64,000 nucleotides of DNA from an uncultured Acetatifactor sp. (GCA_910579755.1 CAJTVB010000008.1:74079-138078), one strand, 5' to 3'. Positions 45,005 to 53,843 are shown, counted from the stretch's first letter. The notes: generated from the sequence alone by a model not told the origin. A program made the numbers and translations.

Positions 45005-46090
45005 ATGTCAGATAGCAGAAGACGATCTGCTGCGGTGCTGGGATGGCTTTTGTCTCTGATTCTGTTTTTACAGGCCGGGACTTCGGTTCAGGCGGAAGGC
45101 GGGAATTTTCTGGATGAAATGCGGGGCGGTGTGGAAAGCCTGCTGAATCCCGGGGATTCCGATACGGTGGAGGTAGCAGCCGCCATGGCGCGGACGCTGA
45201 ATCTGGATCCGGACTTCATGGCGGCACAGGAGGAACATGAAAGCCGGCTGGTGATGGCAAATGTAAAAAATGCGCTGAATGTGCGCAGCGACGCCAGTGA
45301 AGAAGCCGATAAGGTGGGAAAGCTCTACAAGGACTGCGGCGGGATTATCCTGGAGCAGCGGGACGGCTGGACGAAGCTTCAGTCCGGCAACATTGTGGGA
45401 TGGGCTTCCAATGAGTATCTGCTGTTCGGAGAGGAGGCGCTGACGCTTGCCAACGAGGTGGGGAAGATGATCGGAACCATTGACACAGAGATGCTTCGGG
45501 TCAGGAAGGCGCCCAGCACGGATGCGGAGATCTACGGCCTGCTTCCGAAAGGGGAGATTGTGGAGGTCTTAAGCGAGAGCGAGGACGGATGGGCCTGCAT
45601 CGACTACGACGGTGCGGACGGGTATGTGTCTTCGGATTGTATTGTGATCGATTTCCTCATTGATAACGGTGAGACCATGGATGAGATCAAGGCCAGGGAA
45701 GAGGCCGAGAAGGAAGCGAAGCGCCACGTGAACTACGGCGAATATACCACCGATGCGGATACGACACTGCTGTTGGCAGCATTGATTCAGTGCGAGGCCG
45801 GCGGAGAGAGCTACGAGGGCCAGGTGGCCGTGGGAGCGGTAGTCATGAACCGTGTCAGAAGCGCCGCATATCCCGACAGTATTCACGGTGTTATCTATGC
45901 TTCGGGGCAGTTTACACCGGCTATGACCGGTAAGCTGAACAGGGTATATGAATCCGGAAGGATTTACGAAAGCTGTATCAGGGCGGCGGAGGAAGCTTTG
46001 TCCGGCGTGTCCAACGTAGGAGGATTGACACACTTCAGGAGAAACAACGGGCGCGAAGGCCTGGTGATCGGAAACCATGTATTCTATTGA
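45005..46090 (+). CDS. Cell wall hydrolase with SH3 domains (SleB type)
   Basis: 361 residues. A signal peptide (basic start, then VLGWLLSLILFLQAG, cleavage near QAEGG) is followed by two bacterial SH3 domains (about 85-145: NALNVRSDASEEADKVG; about 160-220: EMLRVRKAPSTDAEIYG). The C-terminal hydrolase_2/SleB domain is about residues 245-361 with the catalytic Glu in IQCEAGGESYEGQVAVGAVV. SleB enzymes are lytic transglycosylases acting on spore cortex or vegetative peptidoglycan. The good sigma-A promoter argues for vegetative expression. ATG 45005 with GGAGGTGAGG. Confidence 0.92.
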   Translation: MSDSRRRSAAVLGWLLSLILFLQAGTSVQAEGGNFLDEMRGGVESLLNPGDSDTVEVAAAMARTLNLDPDFMAAQEEHESRLVMANVKNALNVRSDASEEADKVGKLYKDCGGIILEQRDGWTKLQSGNIVGWASNEYLLFGEEALTLANEVGKMIGTIDTEMLRVRKAPSTDAEIYGLLPKGEIVEVLSESEDGWACIDYDGADGYVSSDCIVIDFLIDNGETMDEIKAREEAEKEAKRHVNYGEYTTDADTTLLLAALIQCEAGGESYEGQVAVGAVVMNRVRSAAYPDSIHGVIYASGQFTPAMTGKLNRVYESGRIYESCIRAAEEALSGVSNVGGLTHFRRNNGREGLVIGNHVFY

Positions 46091-46136
46091 TGCATTTTCT
46101 TACTTTGAAATGTTATGGCTGTAAGCAGTCTCCAGA

Positions 46137-46173
46137 GCGGCAGTGTCCGGATCAAACCGGCACTGCCGCTTTT
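46137..46173 (+). terminator. Rho-independent terminator of the SleB-type gene
   Basis: GCGGCAGTG and CACTGCCGC plus CCGG/CCGG in the inner stem, followed by TTTT. Confidence 0.75.
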
Positions 46174-46279
46174 GGGTATGGTTCAAAATTCAAGGATCAT
46201 TGCCGCGATAGAGGTGGTTGTTGTGGAGAAGACAGCAACTGAACTGTTACAGCGGGCAGCAACTTATACACGAAATGGA
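46174..46279. other. Spacer without a convincing gene
   Basis: A plus-strand frame of 92 codons crosses this spacer (46115-46393) but overlaps the terminator and the next promoter and has no family resemblance or binding site, so I do not call it. Confidence 0.4.
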
Positions 46280-46308
46280 TTGCCGAAAAGGCAGATTTGG
46301 TGTATACT
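46280..46308 (+). promoter_or_regulatory. Putative sigma-A promoter of the nfeD/SPFH operon
   Basis: TTGCCG, 17 bases, TATACT, 90 bases before the NfeD start codon. Confidence 0.5.
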
Positions 46309-46397
46309 GAATATCAAAAGCAGATGTTCTTTCCGGAATCAATTGATTCAGCCAATAGGTTGGGGCGTGGAAGGAAAGTGCGGAAGGAAGTGACAGG

Positions 46398-46997
46398 ATG
46401 AATGAAATGATGATTTTCTGGCTGGCTCTGTTGATTGTGGCTATTGTGGCGGAGCTTCTGACCATGGGACTGACGACGATATGGTTTGCGGGAGGCGCTT
46501 TGGTGGCGATTCTGGCGACGGCGCTGCGCGCCCCTGTATTTATTCAGATCATTCTCTTTTTCCTGGTTTCACTGATGCTTTTGTTTTTTACCAGACCGGT
46601 TGCGGTAAAGTATTTCAACAAGGATCGGGTAAAGACAAATGTGGAAAGCATGGTGGGACGTCAGGCTGTGGTGATCAGCGAGATCGATAATCTTCAGGGA
46701 ATCGGACAGGTGGCGGTGAGCGGCCAGGAATGGAGTGCCAGAAGCTGCGACGATAAGGTGCGGATTCCGGTGGGGGCAGTGGTAAACGTGATGGCCATCA
46801 ACGGAGTAAAGCTCATTGTCAGGCCCGACGAGCAGATGAAAAAATTTGAGTCCGGGGAAAGCGAACAGATTCCTGAGCCTATGAGCGTGTCCCAGATAGA
46901 GGAATTGGAGGCAGAGGAGATGCTGTCGGAAGGCCGTCTGGAGAGCAGTGAAGAAGACCGGGAAAAGAGCCATGAAAATGGAAATCCAGAGCAGTGA
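46398..46997 (+). CDS. NfeD-family membrane protein
   Basis: 199 residues. Hydrophobic segments at about 4-24, 27-45 and 49-66 are followed by an OB-fold domain (VGRQAVVISEID, GIGQVAVSGQEWSARS, VGAVVNVMAINGVKLIV) and an acidic Glu/Ser-rich tail. NfeD proteins of this short type work with SPFH/stomatin proteins in membrane microdomains, and the SPFH gene is next. GGAAGTGACAGG precedes the ATG. Confidence 0.9.
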   Translation: MNEMMIFWLALLIVAIVAELLTMGLTTIWFAGGALVAILATALRAPVFIQIILFFLVSLMLLFFTRPVAVKYFNKDRVKTNVESMVGRQAVVISEIDNLQGIGQVAVSGQEWSARSCDDKVRIPVGAVVNVMAINGVKLIVRPDEQMKKFESGESEQIPEPMSVSQIEELEAEEMLSEGRLESSEEDREKSHENGNPEQ

Positions 46998-47028
46998 AAG
47001 GGAACTGTTCTGAATTCATAAAAAAACG

Positions 47029-47049
47029 GCGCCGATGGGGATTCGGCGC
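47029..47049 (+). repeat. Intra-operon hairpin between nfeD and the SPFH gene
   Basis: GCGCCGA and TCGGCGC pair around a seven-base loop, with no T run after it. It ends three bases or so before the AAAGAGG binding site of the SPFH gene, so it may modulate translation or mRNA processing. Confidence 0.4.
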
Positions 47050-47064
47050 AGAAAGAGGTAAAAT

Positions 47065-47988
47065 ATGTTTCCTTTATACTTACTGATCACACTGATCGTG
47101 CTGCTGCTGATTATAGTGGTCTCCTGTTTGAAGATCGTTCCTCAGGCGCAGGCCTATGTTATCGAGCGTCTGGGCGCATACCAGGGCACCTGGTCGGTAG
47201 GCTTCCATGTAAAGGTGCCTTTCCTGGATAAGGTGGCCAGAAGGGTGAACCTGAAGGAGCAGGTGGCGGATTTCCCGCCTCAGCCCGTTATCACAAAGGA
47301 TAACGTAACCATGAGAATCGATACGGTGGTATTTTATCAGATCACGGATCCCAAGCTGTTTACCTACGGCGTGGAGAATCCCATGATGGCTATCGAGAAT
47401 CTGACGGCCACCACGCTTCGTAATATTATCGGTGATCTGGAGCTGGATCAGACCCTCACCAGCCGCGAGACTATCAACACCAAGATGCGCGCCGCCCTTG
47501 ACATTGCCACCGACCCCTGGGGTATTAAGGTAAACCGCGTGGAACTGAAAAATATTATTCCTCCTGCCGAGATCCAGAACGCCATGGAGAAGCAGATGAA
47601 GGCGGAGCGTGAGAGACGTGAAGCCGTAACCCGTGCGGAAGGTGAAAAGAAGGCCAAGATCCTGGAGGCGGAAGGAGCCAAGGAATCCGCGATTCTTCGC
47701 GCGGAGGCCGATAAGCAGTCCGCGATTCTCCGTGCAGAGGCCGAGAAGGAAAAGATGATCCGTGAGGCGGAAGGTGAGGCGGAAGCCATCCTGAAGGTTC
47801 AGCAGGCTAATGCAGACGGCATCAGGATGCTGAAGGATGCCTGCGCCGACGAGGCCGTGTTGAAGATCAAGAGTCTGGAGGCCTTTGAAAAGGTTGCCGA
47901 CGGCAAGGCCACCACGATCCTTCTTCCCGCAGAGCTGCAGGGTATTGCAAGCCTTGCTGCCGCATGGAAGGAAAGCGCGGCGAAATAG
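47065..47988 (+). CDS. SPFH/band 7 (stomatin-like) membrane protein
   Basis: 307 residues. An N-terminal membrane anchor (LYLLITLIVLLLIIVVSCL), SPFH domain (about 30-190: VPQAQAYVIERLGAYQGTWS, FPPQPVITKDNVTMRIDTVV) and a long Ala/Glu-rich coiled coil (about 185-260) with two near-identical copies of SAILRAEA. Stomatin-like proteins oligomerise into membrane microdomain scaffolds that control proteases and transporters. It is co-transcribed with the NfeD-type partner. Confidence 0.93.
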   Translation: MFPLYLLITLIVLLLIIVVSCLKIVPQAQAYVIERLGAYQGTWSVGFHVKVPFLDKVARRVNLKEQVADFPPQPVITKDNVTMRIDTVVFYQITDPKLFTYGVENPMMAIENLTATTLRNIIGDLELDQTLTSRETINTKMRAALDIATDPWGIKVNRVELKNIIPPAEIQNAMEKQMKAERERREAVTRAEGEKKAKILEAEGAKESAILRAEADKQSAILRAEAEKEKMIREAEGEAEAILKVQQANADGIRMLKDACADEAVLKIKSLEAFEKVADGKATTILLPAELQGIASLAAAWKESAAK

Positions 47989-48056
47989 CCGTTATATCAG
48001 CTGTAGATGAATATCTGCTGAAAGCGGACAGGATCGTCTGGCAATTTGAAACTGCG

Positions 48057-48107
48057 GGGCTGTTGTGCCGGTGGCCGGAGGGCCATGGTGTAACAGCCCT
48101 GTCTTTT
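48057..48107 (+). terminator. Hairpin before argF: terminator or attenuator
   Basis: GGGCTGTT and AACAGCCC form the outer stem and TGGCC/GGCCA an inner one, followed by TGTCTTTT. It lies in the 220-base spacer between the SPFH gene and argF, so it may end the first operon or regulate argF. Confidence 0.5.
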
Positions 48108-48208
48108 GCTGTTAAAGGAAAAGTCTGCCCGTGGGCGCAGGTGGTCAGAGAAGGTCAGGCACCTGCAGGTATTTGCGGAGAGTGATGATGAAATCAGAGA
48201 GGAATGTT

Positions 48209-49216
48209 ATGGATTTGAAGGTGAATTTAAAAGGCCGGGATTTTCTGAAGCTGCTGGATTTTACACAGGAGGAGGTCCTTTTTTTGCTGGATCTGGCGGC
48301 GGAGCTGAAGGATAAAAAGAAAAAGGGAATTCTTGTAGATATGCTGCGGGGGAAAAATGTGGCGCTGATTTTTGAAAAGACAAGTACCCGTACCAGGTGT
48401 GCTTTTGAAACGGCGGCCCATGACCTGGGGCTGGGAACCACTTATCTGGATCCTTCGGGATCTCAGATCGGCAAAAAGGAGAGCATCGCGGACACGGCCA
48501 GAGTGCTTTCGGGAATGTTTGAGGGAATCGAATACCGGGGCTTCGGGCAGAATATTGTGGAGGAGTTGGCGGAATATGCCAGCGTACCTGTGTGGAACGG
48601 ACTCACCAATGAATTTCATCCCACCCAGATGCTGGCGGATCTTTTGACCATTCGGGAGCATTTTGGACGATTGCAGGGAATCCGGCTGACCTATATGGGG
48701 GACGCCAGATACAACATGGGAAATTCCCTGATGGCGGCCTGTGCTCTGATGGGCATGCATTTTACAGCCTGTTCCACTCCGAAATATTATCCGGCGGCGG
48801 ATCTTGTGAAAAAGTGCAGGGAGCTGGCGGCGGCCTCGGGGGGCAGCATTACCCTGACGGAGAATGTGGAGCAGGGCGCCCGGGGGGCGGATGTGATCTA
48901 TACCGATGTGTGGGTTTCAATGGGGGAGCCGGAACAGGTTTGGGAGGAGCGGATCAGGGAGCTCACACCCTACCAGGTGAACCGTAAGGTGATGGAGTAT
49001 GCAGGAGATAATGCGGTTTTCATGCATTGCCTGCCGGCTTTTCATGATTTAAAGACCACTACCGGCGCACAGATGGGACAGAGGTTCGGTATTACCGAGA
49101 TGGAAGTGACGGATGAGGTGTTCGAGTCTGAAAAGTCACTGGTATTTCAGGAGGCGGAGAACCGCATGCATACCATAAAAGCCGTGATGGCGGCCACGCT
49201 GGGCTGGACTGAATAA
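48209..49216 (+). CDS. argF: Ornithine carbamoyltransferase
   Basis: 335 residues. Condenses carbamoyl phosphate and ornithine to citrulline in arginine synthesis, or runs in reverse in the arginine deiminase pathway. Carbamoyl-phosphate motif STRTR (residues 59-63), HPTQMLAD (about 136-143), the ornithine loop YTDVWVSMGE and HCLPAFHD (Cys about 274) are all present. ATG 48209 is preferred for AGAGAGG five bases upstream; ATG 48188 is an alternative. No other arginine gene is adjacent, so the direction in vivo is not shown by context. Confidence 0.94.
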   Translation: MDLKVNLKGRDFLKLLDFTQEEVLFLLDLAAELKDKKKKGILVDMLRGKNVALIFEKTSTRTRCAFETAAHDLGLGTTYLDPSGSQIGKKESIADTARVLSGMFEGIEYRGFGQNIVEELAEYASVPVWNGLTNEFHPTQMLADLLTIREHFGRLQGIRLTYMGDARYNMGNSLMAACALMGMHFTACSTPKYYPAADLVKKCRELAAASGGSITLTENVEQGARGADVIYTDVWVSMGEPEQVWEERIRELTPYQVNRKVMEYAGDNAVFMHCLPAFHDLKTTTGAQMGQRFGITEMEVTDEVFESEKSLVFQEAENRMHTIKAVMAATLGWTE

Positions 49217-49275
49217 CAAGGAAGCTTGCCCTGCGGGGCAGGATGCATCAGGTTTGGAACAGATACCTGTCAATG

Positions 49276-49284
49276 TGGTATTAT
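49276..49284 (+). promoter_or_regulatory. Possible extended -10 promoter of birA
   Basis: TGGTATTAT, an extended -10, 33 bases before the birA start. A TTGGAA 19 bases upstream of the hexamer is poorly spaced. Confidence 0.35.
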
Positions 49285-49317
49285 AAGGAAGGCTGAAGTG
49301 CACATGGGGGTGTAAAG

Positions 49318-50298
49318 GTGAAGGCTGAGATATTGGCGCTTCTGCGGGAGCGGGGAGATTATGTATCGGGTCAGGAACTGTGCGAGCGGTTTGGCGTATC
49401 CCGCACGGCTGTTTGGAAAGCGGTGAACCAGCTGAAAAAGGAAGGGTACCGCATCGAAGCTGTGAACAACCGGGGGTATTTTCTGGCGAAAGAGGAAGAG
49501 GTTTACGGGAAAAACGAGCTGGAAAGCCGCATGAATACCCGGTGGGCCGGAAGGCCCGTGTCCTTTTATGAGTCGCTGGGCTCCACAAACCTTCAGGCCA
49601 AGCTGGACGCGGAGAACGGCGCGGCCCAGGGGGCGCTGGTGGTGGCGGATATGCAGACTGCCGGACGGGGCAGGAGAGGGAAATCCTGGTGCAGCCCTGC
49701 GGGCAAAAATATCTATTTTACCTTGATTTTGAAGCCGGAGCTGGCACCGGACAAGGCCTCCATGCTGACCCTGGTTATGGGACTGGCAGTGGCGGAGGGT
49801 ATCCGCCGCACCTGCGGTGCGGATGCCATGATTAAGTGGCCCAACGATATTGTTATAGACGGCAGAAAGGTCTGCGGGATGCTGACGGAAATGAGCGTGG
49901 AGAGAGAGTTCATCCATTATGTGGTCATCGGAGTGGGCATCAATGTGAGGGCCCAGGAATTTGCGCCGGAAATTGCTTCCATGGCGGCATGTCTCCAGGA
50001 GGTCTGCGGGAAACGGGTGTCCAGGGCGGAGCTGGCAGCATGTATAATGGAAGAATTTGAAAAATACTATGACATCTTTCTGGAAACGGAGGAGCTTACA
50101 GGTCTGCTGGAGCGGTATAATGAATTGCTGATAAACCGCGACAGGCAGGTGCGGGTTCTGGATCCGGCCGGGGAATTTCAGGGAATTTCCCGGGGAATCG
50201 ATTCCCGGGGAGAGCTTTTGGTGGAGCGGGAGGATGGCAGTGTGGAAAGGGTATATGCCGGAGAGGTGTCCGTGAGAGGAATTTATGGCTATACCTGA
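49318..50298 (+). CDS. birA: Biotin--[acetyl-CoA-carboxylase] ligase / biotin operon repressor
   Basis: 326 residues. N-terminal helix-turn-helix (residues about 5-60: GQELCERFGVSRTAVWKAVN) makes it the bifunctional type that both attaches biotin and represses biotin genes. The catalytic domain has GRGRRGKSWCSPAGKNIYFT (biotinyl-5'-AMP loop, about 119-138) and IKWPNDIVIDGRKVCGMLTE; a C-terminal SH3-like domain follows. Start GTG 49318 after GGGGGTG. No biotin operator is visible in the window. Confidence 0.94.
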   Translation: MKAEILALLRERGDYVSGQELCERFGVSRTAVWKAVNQLKKEGYRIEAVNNRGYFLAKEEEVYGKNELESRMNTRWAGRPVSFYESLGSTNLQAKLDAENGAAQGALVVADMQTAGRGRRGKSWCSPAGKNIYFTLILKPELAPDKASMLTLVMGLAVAEGIRRTCGADAMIKWPNDIVIDGRKVCGMLTEMSVEREFIHYVVIGVGINVRAQEFAPEIASMAACLQEVCGKRVSRAELAACIMEEFEKYYDIFLETEELTGLLERYNELLINRDRQVRVLDPAGEFQGISRGIDSRGELLVEREDGSVERVYAGEVSVRGIYGYT

Positions 50299-50419
50299 GG
50301 TGCTTTGCAGGAGCTTATCCGGCCTATCGTCAGCTGCCTGGCGGCATGGGGAGGCTTACCTGGCGTTATCGGAGGATCTGTGCAACGGGCGGATAAGGGA
50401 GCGGAACAGGAGATTATCT

Positions 50420-50770
50420 ATGGAAGGAAACGAAGGAAACAGAACCGTGCTCTGCGGAGCCAGCGCTTACGAAATGAAATATTATTTTAACCAACAGTTC
50501 AGCCAGATTCCGGAGTCAATCCAGAGTGAGCTGCATATTCTCTGCGTGCTCTTTACCGAAGAGGTGGGAGGAGTATTTACCATTTCCTTTGAGGAGGACG
50601 GGAATATTCTGTTGGAGACCGATGCGGACGAGGATGACATATATTATGATGAGATCAGCAGCGGACTGATGGTTTCGGAGGTCCGCAGGCGCCGGCAGGA
50701 GCTGTTTGAATCCCTTAGTCTGTACTACAGAGTATTTGTGCTGAAGGAGACATTGGAGGAACTGGAATGA
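50420..50770 (+). CDS. Conserved hypothetical protein upstream of coaX
   Basis: 116 residues, soluble, acidic (LLETDADEDDIYYDEI). I recall proteins of this kind (DUF6145-like) next to coaX in Lachnospiraceae; the function is unknown. ATG 50420 has CAGGAGA in front; a longer frame begins at 50285 inside birA but has no binding site. It overlaps coaX by four bases, so birA, this gene, coaX and dusB probably form one operon. Confidence 0.7.
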   Translation: MEGNEGNRTVLCGASAYEMKYYFNQQFSQIPESIQSELHILCVLFTEEVGGVFTISFEEDGNILLETDADEDDIYYDEISSGLMVSEVRRRRQELFESLSLYYRVFVLKETLEELE

Positions 50771-51549
50771 TACTGGTGATTGATGTGGGCAATACCAATA
50801 TGACTTTGGGAGTATATGAGGGTCAGAGCCTGAAGGCCACCTTCCGCATGATGACAAAAACCCCCAGAACCTCGGATGAGTACGGTGTCATGATCATGCA
50901 GCTGCTGCAGAACAGCGGCATCGGAGCGGCTGACCTGGAAGGGTCCATTGTGGCCAGCGTGGTGCCGGATGTAATGCATTCGCTGATGGGCGCTTTGGTG
51001 CGGTATACAAAGACCAGGCCCATGAATGTGGGACCGGGGGTGAAGACAGGCATTCGTATCATTACTGAGGATCCTAGGGCCATCGGCGCGGACCGGATTG
51101 TGGATGCGGTGGCTGCTTATGAGAAATACGGCGGACCTGTGCTGGTGCTGGATTTTGGAACTGCCACAACCTACGATCTGATCACGGCAAGCGGAGAGTT
51201 TGCCGCAGGGATTACCGCGCCTGGAATTCGCATCAGCTCCGAGGCACTGTGGACCCAGGCGGCAAAGCTGCCTAATTTTGAGATCCGCAAGCCTAAATCC
51301 ATTCTGGCACAGGAGACCATCAGCAGTATGCAGGCGGGGCTTGTGTACGGCCAGATCGGACAGACAGAATATATTATCCGAAAGGTAAAGGAAGAAAGCA
51401 GGATCAGTAAGCTGAAGGTGGTGGCTACCGGAGGGCTGGGAAGATTGATTGCCAACGAGACGAAGGCCATAGATATTTATGACAGCAGTCTGACCCTGGA
51501 GGGTCTTCGGATTATTTATGAAAAAAACAGACGAAAGGTACCTTCATGA
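50767..51549 (+). CDS. coaX: Type III pantothenate kinase
   Basis: 260 residues. First step of coenzyme A synthesis, in the ASKHA fold with P-loop DVGNTNMTLGVYEG (residues 5-18), GADRIVDAVAAYEKYG and DFGTATTYDLI (about 125-135). The type III enzyme is not inhibited by CoA and needs a monovalent cation. Both ends overlap neighbouring genes by four bases (ATGA), so translation is coupled. Confidence 0.95.
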   Translation: MILVIDVGNTNMTLGVYEGQSLKATFRMMTKTPRTSDEYGVMIMQLLQNSGIGAADLEGSIVASVVPDVMHSLMGALVRYTKTRPMNVGPGVKTGIRIITEDPRAIGADRIVDAVAAYEKYGGPVLVLDFGTATTYDLITASGEFAAGITAPGIRISSEALWTQAAKLPNFEIRKPKSILAQETISSMQAGLVYGQIGQTEYIIRKVKEESRISKLKVVATGGLGRLIANETKAIDIYDSSLTLEGLRIIYEKNRRKVPS

Positions 51550-52511
51550 AGCTTGTGATCGGAAACGTAACCTTGGACAATAATGTGATATTGGCTCCCA
51601 TGGCAGGAGTGACTGACCTGCCCTTCCGCCTGCTTTGCAGACAGCAGGGGGCGGGGCTGGTGTGTATGGAAATGGTCAGCGCCAAGGCGATTTATTATAA
51701 TAATAGAAACACGGAAGAGCTTCTGACCATACATCCGGAGGAATGCCCTGCCTCCCTGCAGCTGTTTGGATCCGACCCGCTGATTGTGGCAAAGCAGGCG
51801 GAGCGGATCCAGGAGAGGCCTTTTTCCATACTGGACTTCAATATGGGCTGTCCGGTGCCGAAGGTGGTAAACAATGGCGAGGGATCTGCGCTGATGAAGG
51901 ATCCCAAACGGGTGGAGGAGCTGTTGACCGGGCTGGTGAAGGCTGTGAAAAAACCGGTTACGGTAAAGATCCGCAAGGGTTTTGATGAGGATAACGTAAA
52001 CGCTGTGGAGATCGCCAGGGTGGCGGAGGCCTGCGGTGTGGCGGCAGTGGCTGTCCACGGGCGCACCCGGGCGCAGTATTACAGCGGCAGAGCAGACTGG
52101 GAGATTATCCGGAAAGTGAAGGAGGCAGTGAAAATCCCTGTGATCGGTAACGGCGACGTGAACAGCCCCCAGGCGGCAAAGGCCATGCTGGAGCAGACAG
52201 GCTGCGACGGCGTAATGATCGGGCGGGCGGCTCAGGGGAATCCCTGGATATTCCGGAAGGTTACAGCATTTCTGGAGGACGGCTCTCTGCCGGAGGACCC
52301 GGGACGGCAGGAGAAAAAGGCCCTGATTCTGCGCCATGCGGCTTTGCAGCTGGAGCGCAAGGGAGAGTACACCGCCGTGCGGGAGATGCGCAAGCACCTG
52401 GCCTGGTATACGGTAGGGATGCCCCATTCTTCCCGTTTCCGCAGGATGATAAACGAGATGGAGAGTATGGAAGAGCTGACAGCCGGGGTGGAAGAAATAT
52501 TCGGAGAATAA
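51546..52511 (+). CDS. dusB: tRNA-dihydrouridine synthase
   Basis: 321 residues, FMN-dependent TIM barrel that reduces uridines in the tRNA D-loop. PMAGVTDLPFR (about residues 18-28), the catalytic Cys in NMGCPVPKVVN (about 100-110), VHGRTRAQYYSG and IGNGDVNS are present. It is coupled to coaX by an ATGA overlap, the last clearly recognised member of the operon. Confidence 0.95.
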   Translation: MKLVIGNVTLDNNVILAPMAGVTDLPFRLLCRQQGAGLVCMEMVSAKAIYYNNRNTEELLTIHPEECPASLQLFGSDPLIVAKQAERIQERPFSILDFNMGCPVPKVVNNGEGSALMKDPKRVEELLTGLVKAVKKPVTVKIRKGFDEDNVNAVEIARVAEACGVAAVAVHGRTRAQYYSGRADWEIIRKVKEAVKIPVIGNGDVNSPQAAKAMLEQTGCDGVMIGRAAQGNPWIFRKVTAFLEDGSLPEDPGRQEKKALILRHAALQLERKGEYTAVREMRKHLAWYTVGMPHSSRFRRMINEMESMEELTAGVEEIFGE

Positions 52512-52539
52512 AATTTTATGGGCCGCATATATTTGTGGC

Positions 52540-53760
52540 ATGGACACCATAATATTTTTTTGCAGAAAACGGGATATTGAGGAACCGCTGACGGAGGCCA
52601 TAGGGCAGAAAACATATCTGCTGATCCGGGTAAGCCTGAATGTGGGCAGGGAGCAGTGGTTTGGCTGGAAGCTGGAGAGCGAAGAGGCGAAAGGCTCGAG
52701 AGGAATGGAATCAGTGGCAAAAGGTTCTGGCGCTGACAGCATTTGCTTCCCAGCGCAGCCGGGAAGAGCTCCAGCAGACGAACCGGGCGTTGAGCCGGAG
52801 TCCGGGAGAAAGCGGCGGATTCCTTTCTGGAGACGGCTGGGTATGAGGCTGGGAAAACGGAAAATTGAAAAACAGATCCGGCTGGAGCAGGAGCACCGGC
52901 GGGCCAGCCAGCGGGCTATGACAGAACAGGTGCGCCAGGAAATGCGAAGCCTTTCGGCGGATATTTTGGCCCTTTCCGGGGATATGTCTTCCTGCCGGTG
53001 TGTTTATGAAGACAGTGTGAGGGACTGCCTGGTGGGAAGGAAGGACAGTGCGGATAAGGATTCGTCTGTGCCATCGGGATCCAGGCAGGGCTCAGGGATT
53101 GTGAGCGGAGCCGGATCCAGGCAGAAGGCGGGGACTGTGAAGGGAGACAGTGTCCTGCAGGAGCTGTGGAAGGAGTGCTGGCAGGGAGAGGAGTTTGCAG
53201 ATTATGCACAGTGGGAGTGGGTGAGATGTCTGCTGCCCCAGGCGGTACCGTTTCACTTTGTGATTTTGGGAAATCCGTCCTGCGCACCGCTGTTGCTGGA
53301 GCATTGCGCCCGGCGGATGAAAAGTCTGCGCTGGTTCCTGCCGGAAGAGGAATATACGGAGGAGCTGGAAGAGCTTCTGGAGGATTTTTACGAAGAGAAC
53401 GGGCTGGCGGCGGCACTTCAGCTGCTTCCGGGAAAATGCCCCTTTTCCAGGCTGCGTCCGGAATGCCCGGAGCCCTGCAGCATACTGGACTTTACAGAGG
53501 AGTACCGCATTTCGTCTTCCGGTCTGCCTGAGGGAAGTGTCTGGATCGATATGGCCTCCCGGGAGGAGAAGGGGCGCCGGCTGACTCTCCGGGGCGATAT
53601 AAGATATGTGTCCTTAAAGGAATACTGGAAAAAGCTTCCGAAGCGGACAAAGCCCGGTTTTTGCATTCCCCGGGATACGGCATCCACGCTTCCGGAGGGA
53701 CAGCTTCCTTTGTACATGCGGCTGACGGACAATGGTAAGCCTGATGAGTCTGGCTGCTGA
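52540..53760 (+). CDS. Hypothetical protein
   Basis: 406 residues, no recognised family. Residues 1-45 are hydrophobic-polar mixed. Residues 50-95 are Gly/Pro/Ser rich and look unlike a folded protein, while the region from about 100 to 150 is basic and helical (RLGKRKIEKQIRLEQEHRRA). The C-terminal 200 residues appear folded (FHFVILGNPSCAPLLLEHCA, YRISSSGLPEGSVWIDM). No good ribosome binding site precedes ATG 52540. It sits between dusB and the greA promoter, possibly as the end of the birA-dusB operon. An alternative frame in the Gly/Pro-rich part is open for 68 codons, so a frameshift is conceivable. Confidence 0.6.
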   Translation: MDTIIFFCRKRDIEEPLTEAIGQKTYLLIRVSLNVGREQWFGWKLESEEAKGSRGMESVAKGSGADSICFPAQPGRAPADEPGVEPESGRKRRIPFWRRLGMRLGKRKIEKQIRLEQEHRRASQRAMTEQVRQEMRSLSADILALSGDMSSCRCVYEDSVRDCLVGRKDSADKDSSVPSGSRQGSGIVSGAGSRQKAGTVKGDSVLQELWKECWQGEEFADYAQWEWVRCLLPQAVPFHFVILGNPSCAPLLLEHCARRMKSLRWFLPEEEYTEELEELLEDFYEENGLAAALQLLPGKCPFSRLRPECPEPCSILDFTEEYRISSSGLPEGSVWIDMASREEKGRRLTLRGDIRYVSLKEYWKKLPKRTKPGFCIPRDTASTLPEGQLPLYMRLTDNGKPDESGC

Positions 53761-53814
53761 TTTCCATGTGGCTGTGAGTAGTAACATGATTGGGAAAAAT
53801 AGAAAAGTTGTGCC

Positions 53815-53843
53815 TTGACACTGTGGGGGAAAGTGGTTATAAT
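53815..53843 (+). promoter_or_regulatory. Consensus sigma-A promoter of greA
   Basis: TTGACA, 17 bases, TATAAT: both hexamers perfect, about 86 bases before the greA start codon. Confidence 0.8.

Noticed and set aside
46115..46393. 92-codon plus-strand frame between the SleB-type gene and nfeD
   Set aside because: It overlaps a strong terminator and the nfeD promoter, has no ribosome binding site and no family resemblance.
47964..48185. 73-codon frame between the SPFH gene and argF
   Set aside because: It starts inside the SPFH gene and covers the hairpin at 48057; the protein has no family features.
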